Assembly: GCA_023457035.1 (NCBI GenBank)
Contig: JAEWNN010000126.1
Location: 1 to 17,990, forward strand
From: Verrucomicrobiota bacterium
GTDB lineage: Bacteria; Verrucomicrobiota; Verrucomicrobiia; Opitutales; Opitutaceae
Length of the DNA: 17,990 nucleotides
Direction of reading: 5' to 3'
In this document: positions 8,394 to 14,309 of the stretch, piece by piece
How positions within the stretch are numbered: position 1 is the first letter of the stretch
How the letters are laid out: every line of letters begins with the position of its first letter
Made by a program: the position numbers and the translations under genes
The notes under the pieces: generated by a model
What the model was told of the DNA's origin: nothing
The model's database searches: none
The model's input: the letters and a program-made list of their open reading frames with translations, nothing else

Positions 8394-9848
8394 ATGCCCG
8401 TCACGCTCTTCGACTCGCTCACCCGCAGCCCGAAACAGCTCCACCCGTCGCACCCCGACGGCGTCTACCGCTTCTACAACTGCGGCCCCACCGTCTACGC
8501 GCCGGCGCACATCGGCAATTTCCGCACCTTCGTCGTCAACGACCTGCTCCGCCGCGTGCTCGAGCTCGAGTTCGGCCCCGACAAGGTGAAGCACGTCCGC
8601 AACATCACCGACGTCGACGACAAGACCATCCGCCGCTCCCGCGAGGAGCACCGCGCCCTCGCCGAGGTCACCCAGCAGTGGACCGACAAGTTTCACGCCG
8701 ACTGCGACGCCCTCAACTGCCTGCGTCCCCACGTCGAGCCCACCGCCACCGGCCACATCCCCGAGCAGGTCGGCATGATCGCCGAGCTCATGCAGAAGGG
8801 CCACGCCTACGCCACCGCCGACGGCTCCGTGTATTTCAAGGTCGGATCCTTCCCCGGCTACGGCGCCCTCTCCCGCGTGAAGGAACGTGAGCTCCAGCTC
8901 GGCTCCGCCCTCGCCGGCAAACCCCAGACCGCCGACGCCGACGAGAAGGAGGACGGCTCCGACTTCGCGCTCTGGAAAGCCTGGAAACCGGAAGATGGCG
9001 ACGTGAAGTGGCCCGGCCCCGCCGGCGCCGCCGCCGGCCGCCCGGGCTGGCACATCGAGTGCAGCGCGATGAGCCGCAAACACCTCGGCGAGACGATCGA
9101 TCTGCACACCGGCGGCGAGGACCTGCTCTTCCCCCACCACGAGAACGAGATCGCCCAGACCGAGTGCTGCACCGGCCACCCCTTCGCGCTCCACTGGTAC
9201 CACAGCAAACACCTGATGGTCGACGGCGCGAAGATGTCCAAGAGCCTCGGCAACCTCTACACGCTCGACGACCTCAAGGCCAAGGGCTTCAGCCCGATGG
9301 CCCTGCGCTACGCCCTGCTCGCCGGCCACCCGCGCAAGCAGCTCAACTTCACCCTCGACTCCCTCCACGCCGCGGAAAGCGCACTCAAACAAATCCGCCA
9401 AGTTGCAGAAGGCCTGATGGCCACAGCAGGTATTGCTCCGGCTGAGTTCTTCGCTTGGTGCCAGAATCCTCCGATCGAAGACGGAGCCCGCTTCTGGGAA
9501 GTGAGCGAAGCAATGGCAGCACTTCGCGACGACCTGAACACGCCCGCTGCGCTCGGAGCGCTGTTCGTTTCGCTCGGGAACTTCAAACACGGCATCGGAG
9601 AAGCGTCGGCCCGCCAGAAGCTCGTCGGGTTGGCCAACATCCTCTTCGCCCTCGGCCTCGATGTTTCGGCGAAGCCGATACAGATTTCGGCTCCTGCCGA
9701 GATCTGCGAGCTCGCAGAGCGCCGTTGGGCCGCCAAGCAGGCCAAGAACTGGGCCGAGGCCGACCGTCTCCGCGGCGCCCTCGCCGCCCTCGGCTGGGCG
9801 ATGCTCGACAGCAAGACCGACTACAAGCTCGAGCCCGCGAAGAAGTAG
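8394..9848 (+). CDS. cysS: Cysteinyl-tRNA synthetase
   Basis: This 484-residue class I synthetase charges tRNA-Cys. The HIGH motif appears as AHIGN (38-42) just after the zinc ligand Cys30 (YNCGPTVYAP). The other expected zinc ligands are Cys223 (GWHIECSAMS), His248 and Glu252 (FPHHENEIAQTE). KMSKS is at 280-284. A DALR-type anticodon-binding region follows to the C-terminus. The ATG at 8394 gives MPVTLFDSLTRS, a normal start; the open frame upstream to 8247 is non-conserved. Bases about 9361-9720 use GAA, GCA, GGA, CTT and GTT codons far more than the rest of the gene. The TAG stop (9846-9848) is itself part of a GTAG-headed repeat. Confidence 0.97.
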   Translation: MPVTLFDSLTRSPKQLHPSHPDGVYRFYNCGPTVYAPAHIGNFRTFVVNDLLRRVLELEFGPDKVKHVRNITDVDDKTIRRSREEHRALAEVTQQWTDKFHADCDALNCLRPHVEPTATGHIPEQVGMIAELMQKGHAYATADGSVYFKVGSFPGYGALSRVKERELQLGSALAGKPQTADADEKEDGSDFALWKAWKPEDGDVKWPGPAGAAAGRPGWHIECSAMSRKHLGETIDLHTGGEDLLFPHHENEIAQTECCTGHPFALHWYHSKHLMVDGAKMSKSLGNLYTLDDLKAKGFSPMALRYALLAGHPRKQLNFTLDSLHAAESALKQIRQVAEGLMATAGIAPAEFFAWCQNPPIEDGARFWEVSEAMAALRDDLNTPAALGALFVSLGNFKHGIGEASARQKLVGLANILFALGLDVSAKPIQISAPAEICELAERRWAAKQAKNWAEADRLRGALAALGWAMLDSKTDYKLEPAKK

Positions 9849-9867
9849 GGCCGGTCTCCGACCGGCC
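9845..9867 (+). repeat. GTAG-headed REP-like element overlapping the cysS stop codon
   Basis: GTAG (9845-9848) supplies the TAG stop of cysS. It is followed by a perfect 8-bp stem, GGCCGGTC (9849-9856) and GACCGGCC (9860-9867), with a TCC loop. The same family occurs as a pair at 15669-15748. The hairpin forms directly at the end of the message and could protect it from 3' exonucleases or weaken read-through; no T-tract follows. Confidence 0.75.
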
Positions 9868-9930
9868 CCGCCCGGAAAAACGACGTGGTCCGGTGCTTTA
9901 GCTCGGGCCGGCGGGCTCGCGCCGGCACTT

Positions 9931-9955
9931 CGTCCGCAGCGGAGCCGGGGACTAC
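9931..9955 (-). repeat. Possible degenerate GTAG-headed REP-like element
   Basis: Read on the minus strand this begins GTAGTCCCCGGCTCC and ends in GCGGACG, so GTCC and GGAC can pair with an imperfect stem. It is flanked by a 6-bp inverted repeat, CTTCGT (9928-9933) and ACGAAG (9954-9959). The head fits the other elements but the palindrome is poor, so it may be a decayed copy or chance. Confidence 0.35.
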
Positions 9956-10157
9956 GAAGCGGCATGTACTGCGGGCGAAGTCGCTCGGGCGGGGGCTGAA
10001 GCGCCCCGCCACCCGTCGAATCCTCCGTCCCATTCGCCCGATCGGTCCGATTCGACCGATCCCCCATCAGTCGCGGCGCCCCGCCCTCCGCACGCTGCAC
10101 CAAACCCGCGTCGCACTCCGCCACGCGCCGCCCCGTGACCCGCCTTCGCGATTGAGC

Positions 10158-10185
10158 GCCGCGCTCCCGCGGCGAGACTCGCCGC
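10158..10185 (+). promoter_or_regulatory. Two mutually exclusive hairpins upstream of the lyase start
   Basis: GCCGCG (10158-10163) pairs with CGCGGC (10168-10173) around CTCC. GCGGCGA (10169-10175) pairs with TCGCCGC (10179-10185) around GAC. The two share 10169-10173, so only one can form at a time; the second ends 8 bases before the ATG at 10194. Such an arrangement could tune ribosome access, but in sequence this GC-rich short hairpins also arise by chance. Confidence 0.3.
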
Positions 10186-10193
10186 TCCGCCCC

Positions 10194-11078
10194 ATGCACC
10201 GCCCCCTCGCTATCGCCGCCCTGCTCGCCTCCGCCGTGCTCCCCCTCGCCGCTGCCGAGCCGGCCACCGCCAACCATCCACTGTCCACTGTCGACAGTCC
10301 ACTGCCCACGGCCCACCGTCCAGTGGACTGGCGCGTCGACTACTCCCGCTGGACCGATGGCCAGCGCTACGCCACCGCCGAAGCCACGACCGACTGGCCC
10401 ACGCTCCTCTGGTATGAGGAGCCCGGCGACGCGTGGATCCGCGAGTATCCCGCCGGCTCCGGCCAGAAATGGCTCGAGCCGCACTTCCGGGCCGGCACAC
10501 ACACCCGAGGCGCCCACGGCTGCAAGTTCGCCGCCGCACTCGCCCCGAGCGACACCTACACCGTCGAGTACGCCGTGCGCTTCCCGGCAGGCTGGGAGTT
10601 CAGCCAGAACAACACCATGCCCTACGGCGGCGGCAAACTCCCCGGTCTCAGCGGCGGGTCGCATCCCTCGGGCGGCCTCGGCAAACCCGACGGCATGAGC
10701 GCCCGCCCGATGTGGCGCCGCGACACGCGTTTCTCCGCCGAGCCCCGGAACTACCTCGAGCTCTACCTCTACTGGCCCATGCAGTCCGAGAAGTATGGCG
10801 ACCGCTTCTTCGTGCAGGAGGTCGAAGCCGGCCAGACCTACACCATCAAGCTCCAGGTCGAGCTCGGTACGCCCGAGACCGACGGCGCCGTCCGGATGTG
10901 GATCGACGGCGCCCTGCGCCTCGAAAAGCGCTTCCGTTTCCTCCAGCCCGGCCGGGACTGGAAGCTCACGCAGTACATGCACAACGTCTTCTACGGCGGC
11001 AACGACCCCACCTGGGCCCCCGCCCGCGACCAGCACCTGCTCCTCGGCCCGGTCCACGTGAGCGCGCGACCGCTCTGA
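10194..11078 (+). CDS. Secreted polysaccharide lyase, PL14-like (alginate/glucuronan lyase-type fold)
   Basis: This 294-residue protein has a signal peptide (MHRPLAIAALLASAVLPLAA, cleavage near Ala21) and should act in the periplasm or outside the cell. The mature part shows the family hallmarks FPAGWEF, GGGKLPGLSGG (Lys148), GMSARPMWRRD (Ser169, Arg171) and ELYLYWP (Tyr191, Tyr193). As I recall it, PL14 Chlorella-virus lyase uses a Lys, a Ser-x-Arg and a Tyr-x-Tyr in the same order. The family cleaves uronic-acid polysaccharides by beta-elimination; the substrate here is unproven and an unrelated beta-jelly-roll lectin role is possible. A degenerate heptamer tandem repeat encodes the linker after the signal peptide. 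It is a lone gene, convergent with the NO reductase. No Shine-Dalgarno is visible. Confidence 0.75.
   Translation: MHRPLAIAALLASAVLPLAAAEPATANHPLSTVDSPLPTAHRPVDWRVDYSRWTDGQRYATAEATTDWPTLLWYEEPGDAWIREYPAGSGQKWLEPHFRAGTHTRGAHGCKFAAALAPSDTYTVEYAVRFPAGWEFSQNNTMPYGGGKLPGLSGGSHPSGGLGKPDGMSARPMWRRDTRFSAEPRNYLELYLYWPMQSEKYGDRFFVQEVEAGQTYTIKLQVELGTPETDGAVRMWIDGALRLEKRFRFLQPGRDWKLTQYMHNVFYGGNDPTWAPARDQHLLLGPVHVSARPL
10278..10326 (+). repeat. Degenerate heptanucleotide tandem repeat within the lyase gene
   Basis: Seven consecutive 7-mers read CCACTGT, CCACTGT, CGACAGT, CCACTGC, CCACGGC, CCACCGT and CCAGTGG. They include a perfect 12-bp palindrome ACTGTCGACAGT at 10287-10298. The repeat encodes residues about 29-44, a Pro/Thr/His-rich linker between signal peptide and catalytic domain. 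Because the unit is not a multiple of three, gain or loss of a unit would shift the frame. Confidence 0.6.
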
Positions 11079-11184
11079 GCGTCGGCCCGCGGCAACCGGT
11101 AACCGGAGTCGCGCACGCCGGTCCCCCACGACGCAGCCGATCCCGGTGCGGGACCGACAGCGCCGCGAGCGGCGTATCAGGAGA
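11079..11184. terminator. Possible terminator region between convergent lyase and NO reductase genes
   Basis: The 106-bp gap between the two convergent stops contains TCCCG-GTG-CGGGA (11141-11153) and a longer-range GGTCCC/GGGACC pairing (11120-11125 with 11150-11155). A short direct repeat, AACCGGT then AACCGGA, lies near 11094-11107. No T-tract follows on either strand, so an intrinsic terminator is only a possibility. Confidence 0.3.
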
Positions 11185-13497
11185 TCATTGTTCCTCGTGG
11201 CGACGCGTCCAGCCGCCCCACAGGCCGTACACAAACCAGACGAGCGCGAGGATGCCGGCTGCGAAGACGACATCACCAACCGTGCGCAACCAACGCAGCG
11301 TCTGCATGGTCTCGCTGCCGAGGAACTCGGCCGAACGGGCATACCACATGCCCACGTCGACGCTCGCCAGCGTCTGCAACACGCCGATCGGCAGAAGCGA
11401 GAGCACGACCATCAGGACCAGACCGGCGTTCAGCGCCCAGAACGCGAACCGCAGCGACGACTCCTTCCAGTGCTGCCCCGGCTGGGCAATGCGCAGGGTG
11501 AACAGCATCAGGCCGATCCCGAGCATCCCGTAGACCCCGAACAACGCGGTGTGCGCATGCACGGCCGTGGTATTGAGCCCCTGCATATAGTAGAGCGCCG
11601 CCGGTGGATTGATGAGGAAGCCGAACACCCCGGCCCCGAGCAGGTTCCAGAACGCCACCGCGACGAAGAACCGCAGCGGCCAGCGGAACGAGCGCAGCCA
11701 GCCCGAGCCCGAGGACAGTTTGAGGTTCTCCGCTGCTTCGTAGCCGACCAGAGTCAGCGGCACGATCTCGAACGCGCTGAACACCGCGCCGAGCGCCAGC
11801 ACCGCCGTCGGCGTGCCGGAGAAGTAGAGATGGTGCATCGTCCCGATGATGCCGCCGAACAGGAAGACCGTGCAGGAGAAGATCACCGCGGCGCTCGCCG
11901 TCGCGACCCGCAGCAGCCCGAGCCGGCAGAACAGGAACGAGATCACGACCGTCGCAAAGACCTCGAAGAACCCCTCGACCCAGAGGTGCACCACCCACCA
12001 GCGCCAATACTCCGCCATCGGCAGCGAAGTGTGCTGCCCCCACATCAGCCCGGCCCCGTAGAACAACCCGATGGCGCCGGAGGCCACGAGGAAGAGCGCC
12101 AGCAGATGGCGGTTGGCGCCGGGCTCGCGAAACGCCGGGGCGATGGAGCGCACGACCAGCCCCAGCCAGAGGAACAGCCCCACGAAGAGGAAGATCTGCC
12201 AGAACCGTCCCAGATCCACGTATTCGTACCCTTGGTGCCCGAACCAGAAGTTCGCCGTCAGCCCGAGCCGCTGCCGGGTCGCGTACCAGGTGCCGAAGAG
12301 CGTGCCGACGACGATCACGAGCAGGCAGCCGAAGAGCACGTTCACGCCAAGGCGTTGGAAACGCGGCTCCCGTCCGGAGACCGCCGGCCCGATGAACAGA
12401 CCCGTGGCGAGCCATGCCGTGGCGATCCAGAAGATGCCGAGCTGCGTGTGCCAGGTGCGCGTCACCGAGTACGGCAACCAGTCCGCCAGCGGAAAGCCGT
12501 AGAACCCCTCGCCCTCGACCCCGTAGTGCGCGGTGATCCCGCCCAGCACCACCTGCACCACGATCAACGCCGCCACCACCCAGAAGTACTTCAGCGTCGC
12601 GCGCATCGACGGAGTGACCACGAGACCGGCGAACGGATTGGTCCGCGGGATCGCGGGCGCATCCTCCTCGTGGAGCGAGGCGCGATACCAGACGAACCCG
12701 CCGACCCCCGCCAGCAGCAGCACGACGCTCACGACCGTCCACAACACCATCGAGCCGGTGAGCTGGTTGCCGACGAGCGGCTCGCTCGGCCAGTTGTTCG
12801 TGTAGGTCGGCCGCGCGGCCCCGCGGGACGGCTCGAGGGCGGCCGGCCGCTCGGTGCCGCAGGCCCAAGTCGCCCAGAAGAAGAACGCCGCGAGCTGCTC
12901 CTGTCGCTCCGCCGTCTTGATCGTGCCCTCGGCGATCGCATACGCATGGCGCAGCGACCGCGGGTCGAGGTGGTGGTCGGCGATGCGCGCCAGGTCCTCC
13001 GGAAACTCCGTCGCCCTCCCGAAGATGGCGCCGTAGTAGCGCCCCATCGCCTCCACCGCCTGCGCGCGGTCTTCCGACAGCGTGATCGCGCCGGTGGCGG
13101 GATCGTAGGTGTTCGTGCGGATCTCGGACCGCAATCGAACCCGCAACGCGGCCTGCGTCTCCGCCGGAAGATCCGCGAAATCGCGGGCCCCCGCCCGGGC
13201 CGCCCAGAGCTCGAGCAGATACAGGGACTGGCGATGCAGGTAGTCGGCCGTCCAGTCGGGCGCCACATAGGCGCCATGGCCCCAGATGCTGCCGAGCTCC
13301 TGGCCGCCGATCGATTGCCAGACGTTCTGCCCGTCCTGGATCGTGCGCGCGGAGAAGAGCACCCGGCCCGTCGCCGTTCGCACCTCCGCGGGCAGCGGCG
13401 GTTGGTGCTGCCAGATCTGTATCCCGTAGTAGCCGAGGACGCCCAGGGAACCGAGCGTGACGATTGCGAATGCAAGCCAGAGTTTCAGATAACGCAT
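11185..13497 (-). CDS. norB: Quinol-dependent nitric oxide reductase, single-subunit (qNOR)
   Basis: This 770-residue protein reduces 2 NO to N2O at the cytoplasmic membrane with electrons from quinol. It has the N-terminal TM helix plus the cytochrome-c-like periplasmic extension without haem-c motif (about 30-245) that marks qNOR, followed by about 12 TM helices of the haem-copper oxidase fold. Haem and non-haem iron ligands are visible: His350 (TWHTQLG), His504 and Glu508 (HLWVEGFFEVF), His555/His556 (GTMHHLYF), and His647/His649 (AVHAHTALFG). The absence of a NorC gene and the full-length extension argue against cNOR. The start at 13497 gives MRYLKLWLAF, directly before TM1; the frame is open upstream but reads through the regulatory gap. 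It is divergent from an Rrf2 regulator, with an operator-like site 28 bp before its ATG. Such an isolated qNOR often serves NO detoxification. Confidence 0.97.
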   Translation of the reverse strand: MRYLKLWLAFAIVTLGSLGVLGYYGIQIWQHQPPLPAEVRTATGRVLFSARTIQDGQNVWQSIGGQELGSIWGHGAYVAPDWTADYLHRQSLYLLELWAARAGARDFADLPAETQAALRVRLRSEIRTNTYDPATGAITLSEDRAQAVEAMGRYYGAIFGRATEFPEDLARIADHHLDPRSLRHAYAIAEGTIKTAERQEQLAAFFFWATWACGTERPAALEPSRGAARPTYTNNWPSEPLVGNQLTGSMVLWTVVSVVLLLAGVGGFVWYRASLHEEDAPAIPRTNPFAGLVVTPSMRATLKYFWVVAALIVVQVVLGGITAHYGVEGEGFYGFPLADWLPYSVTRTWHTQLGIFWIATAWLATGLFIGPAVSGREPRFQRLGVNVLFGCLLVIVVGTLFGTWYATRQRLGLTANFWFGHQGYEYVDLGRFWQIFLFVGLFLWLGLVVRSIAPAFREPGANRHLLALFLVASGAIGLFYGAGLMWGQHTSLPMAEYWRWWVVHLWVEGFFEVFATVVISFLFCRLGLLRVATASAAVIFSCTVFLFGGIIGTMHHLYFSGTPTAVLALGAVFSAFEIVPLTLVGYEAAENLKLSSGSGWLRSFRWPLRFFVAVAFWNLLGAGVFGFLINPPAALYYMQGLNTTAVHAHTALFGVYGMLGIGLMLFTLRIAQPGQHWKESSLRFAFWALNAGLVLMVVLSLLPIGVLQTLASVDVGMWYARSAEFLGSETMQTLRWLRTVGDVVFAAGILALVWFVYGLWGGWTRRHEEQ

Positions 13498-13524
13498 GGT
13501 GGCGGAGGTCGTGGGTTGAGCTAT

Positions 13525-13600
13525 TCCGGATGTTTTCGTCCACTTTCCATCGGCCACCACATTGGCCTCGTCAAATCTTTTCCGGACATCATTGTCCGCT
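13525..13600. promoter_or_regulatory. Paired operator-like sites between the NO reductase and Rrf2 genes
   Basis: Site 1 (13525-13544) reads TCCGGATGTTTTCGTCCACT and site 2 (13581-13600) reads TCCGGACATCATTGTCCGCT; 13 of 20 bases agree. Site 2 contains the inverted repeat CGGACA-N4-TGTCCG (13583-13588, 13593-13598). Site 1 ends 27 bp before the reductase ATG and site 2 ends 21 bp before the regulator ATG. They are the likely binding sites of the adjacent Rrf2 protein. A TTGACG at 13574-13569 on the minus strand could be a -35 for the reductase, but no good -10 follows. Confidence 0.55.
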
Positions 13601-13621
13601 TTCTCGCCCATCCCTCCCGCC

Positions 13622-14053
13622 ATGATCTTCTCCCAGACAGTGGAATACGCGCTCCGCGCTGCCGTCCTGCTTGCCGACGTCGAACGCGAGGCGAAGACCA
13701 CCCAGCAGATCGCCGAAATCGCCCGGATTCCCCCGGACTACCTCTCGAAGATCCTGCAAAACCTCCGCCGCGCCGGCATCGTCGCCTCACGCCGCGGGGT
13801 CAACGGGGGCTTCACCCTCGAGCGTCCGCCCTCCGAGATCACCCTCCTGGAGGTGGTGAACGCCATCGATCCGCTTGAGCGGATCCGGACCTGCCCCCTG
13901 AAACTGCGCGCCCACGGGAGCAACCTCTGCCCGCTCCACCGCAAACTCGACCAATCGATCGCTTCCGTCGAAGGAACGCTCGCCACCAGCACCCTCGAGG
14001 AGTTGCTCGACACCGGCGCGAAGAGCCATCCGCTCTGCGACGGCGCCCGCTAG
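13622..14053 (+). CDS. Rrf2-family transcriptional regulator, probable NO/redox-responsive
   Basis: This 143-residue protein has a full Rrf2 winged helix-turn-helix: MIFSQTVEYALRAAVLLAD, then TTQQIAEIARIPPDYLSKIL and a wing at RRGVNGGFTLERP. Cysteines are at 91 (RTCPLKL), 103 (SNLCPLH) and 139. IscR, NsrR and RirA carry three closely spaced cysteines for an Fe-S cluster; here only two lie in that loop, 12 residues apart, with the third at the extreme C-terminus and His98 between. It may bind a cluster with other ligands or sense by thiol chemistry. Divergence from a NO reductase points to an NsrR-like role in repressing it. The ATG at 13622 gives the canonical family N-terminus; upstream in-frame sequence covers the operator. 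Confidence 0.93.
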   Translation: MIFSQTVEYALRAAVLLADVEREAKTTQQIAEIARIPPDYLSKILQNLRRAGIVASRRGVNGGFTLERPPSEITLLEVVNAIDPLERIRTCPLKLRAHGSNLCPLHRKLDQSIASVEGTLATSTLEELLDTGAKSHPLCDGAR

Positions 14054-14074
14054 CGCCGTTTCCGGAAATCTGTG

Positions 14075-14123
14075 GCCGGCCGCGGCGAGGCCGGCACCTC
14101 TGGCCGGGTTCGCCGCGGCCGGC
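14075..14123. repeat. Long hairpin with 14-bp perfect stem after the Rrf2 gene
   Basis: GCCGGCCGCGGCGA (14075-14088) is the exact reverse complement of 14110-14123. The 21-base loop holds a second pairing, CCGGC (14091-14095) with GCCGG (14103-14107). It starts 22 bases after the regulator stop. There is no T-tract; it may slow transcription or stabilise the 3' end, or be a mobile repeat of a type without the GTAG head. Confidence 0.6.
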
Positions 14124-14261
14124 TGCCGCAGAACGCAAACCGCTCATCTCGCGCAGCTGCGCCGTGGCCCGGAGCCCGTTCCGCGCGATCGCCCAGCCGC
14201 TCCGAGCGGCCGCCGCACCGGCAGAGTCGACCGCCTGATAACCGCCTCAGCCGTGTCGATT

Positions 14262-14299
14262 CAGCCCCCACCGCAAAACGCGTTTTGCGGTGGGGGCTG
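14262..14299. terminator. Perfect 38-bp palindrome, candidate bidirectional terminator
   Basis: Nineteen bases (14262-14280, CAGCCCCCACCGCAAAACG) are followed directly by their exact reverse complement (14281-14299). As RNA it folds into a 17-bp stem with a CGCG loop. It lies 10 bases past the glmM stop (minus strand) and about 210 past the Rrf2 stop, between convergent genes, which suits two-way termination. No T-tract flanks it on either side, so a cruciform, protein-binding or mobile-repeat role is also possible. Confidence 0.6.
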
Positions 14300-14309
14300 C
14301 ATCATTGGC

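Larger units (their letters stand above)
9849..10193. other. Gene-free hairpin-rich region between cysS and the lyase gene
   Basis: This 345-bp stretch shows no credible gene. It holds a GCCGGC/GCCGGC hairpin (9907-9926) and a weak minus-oriented GTAG element ending at 9955, enclosed by CTTCGT/ACGAAG (9928-9959). A 7-bp stem GGCGGGG/CCCCGCC (9988-10010) and a short imperfect repeat of CGATCGG-like words with ATCGGTC/GACCGAT (10041-10060) follow. Two overlapping hairpins lie just before the next ATG (10158-10185). No convincing sigma-70 promoter was found. Confidence 0.6.

Noticed and set aside
8373..11342. A 989-codon open frame on the minus strand across cysS and the lyase gene
   Set aside because: It runs through two well-supported plus-strand genes and repeat-filled intergenic DNA without any recognisable motif; long antisense frames are common at this G+C content.
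13498..13701. A 68-residue N-terminal extension of the NO reductase
   Set aside because: It would cover the operator sites and the Rrf2 start, and the family starts just before TM1, as MRYLKLWLAF does.
11146..13878. A 910-codon open frame on the plus strand opposite the NO reductase
   Set aside because: It is rich in Arg, Glu, Pro and Gln with no domain, while the minus strand encodes a complete qNOR with all metal ligands.
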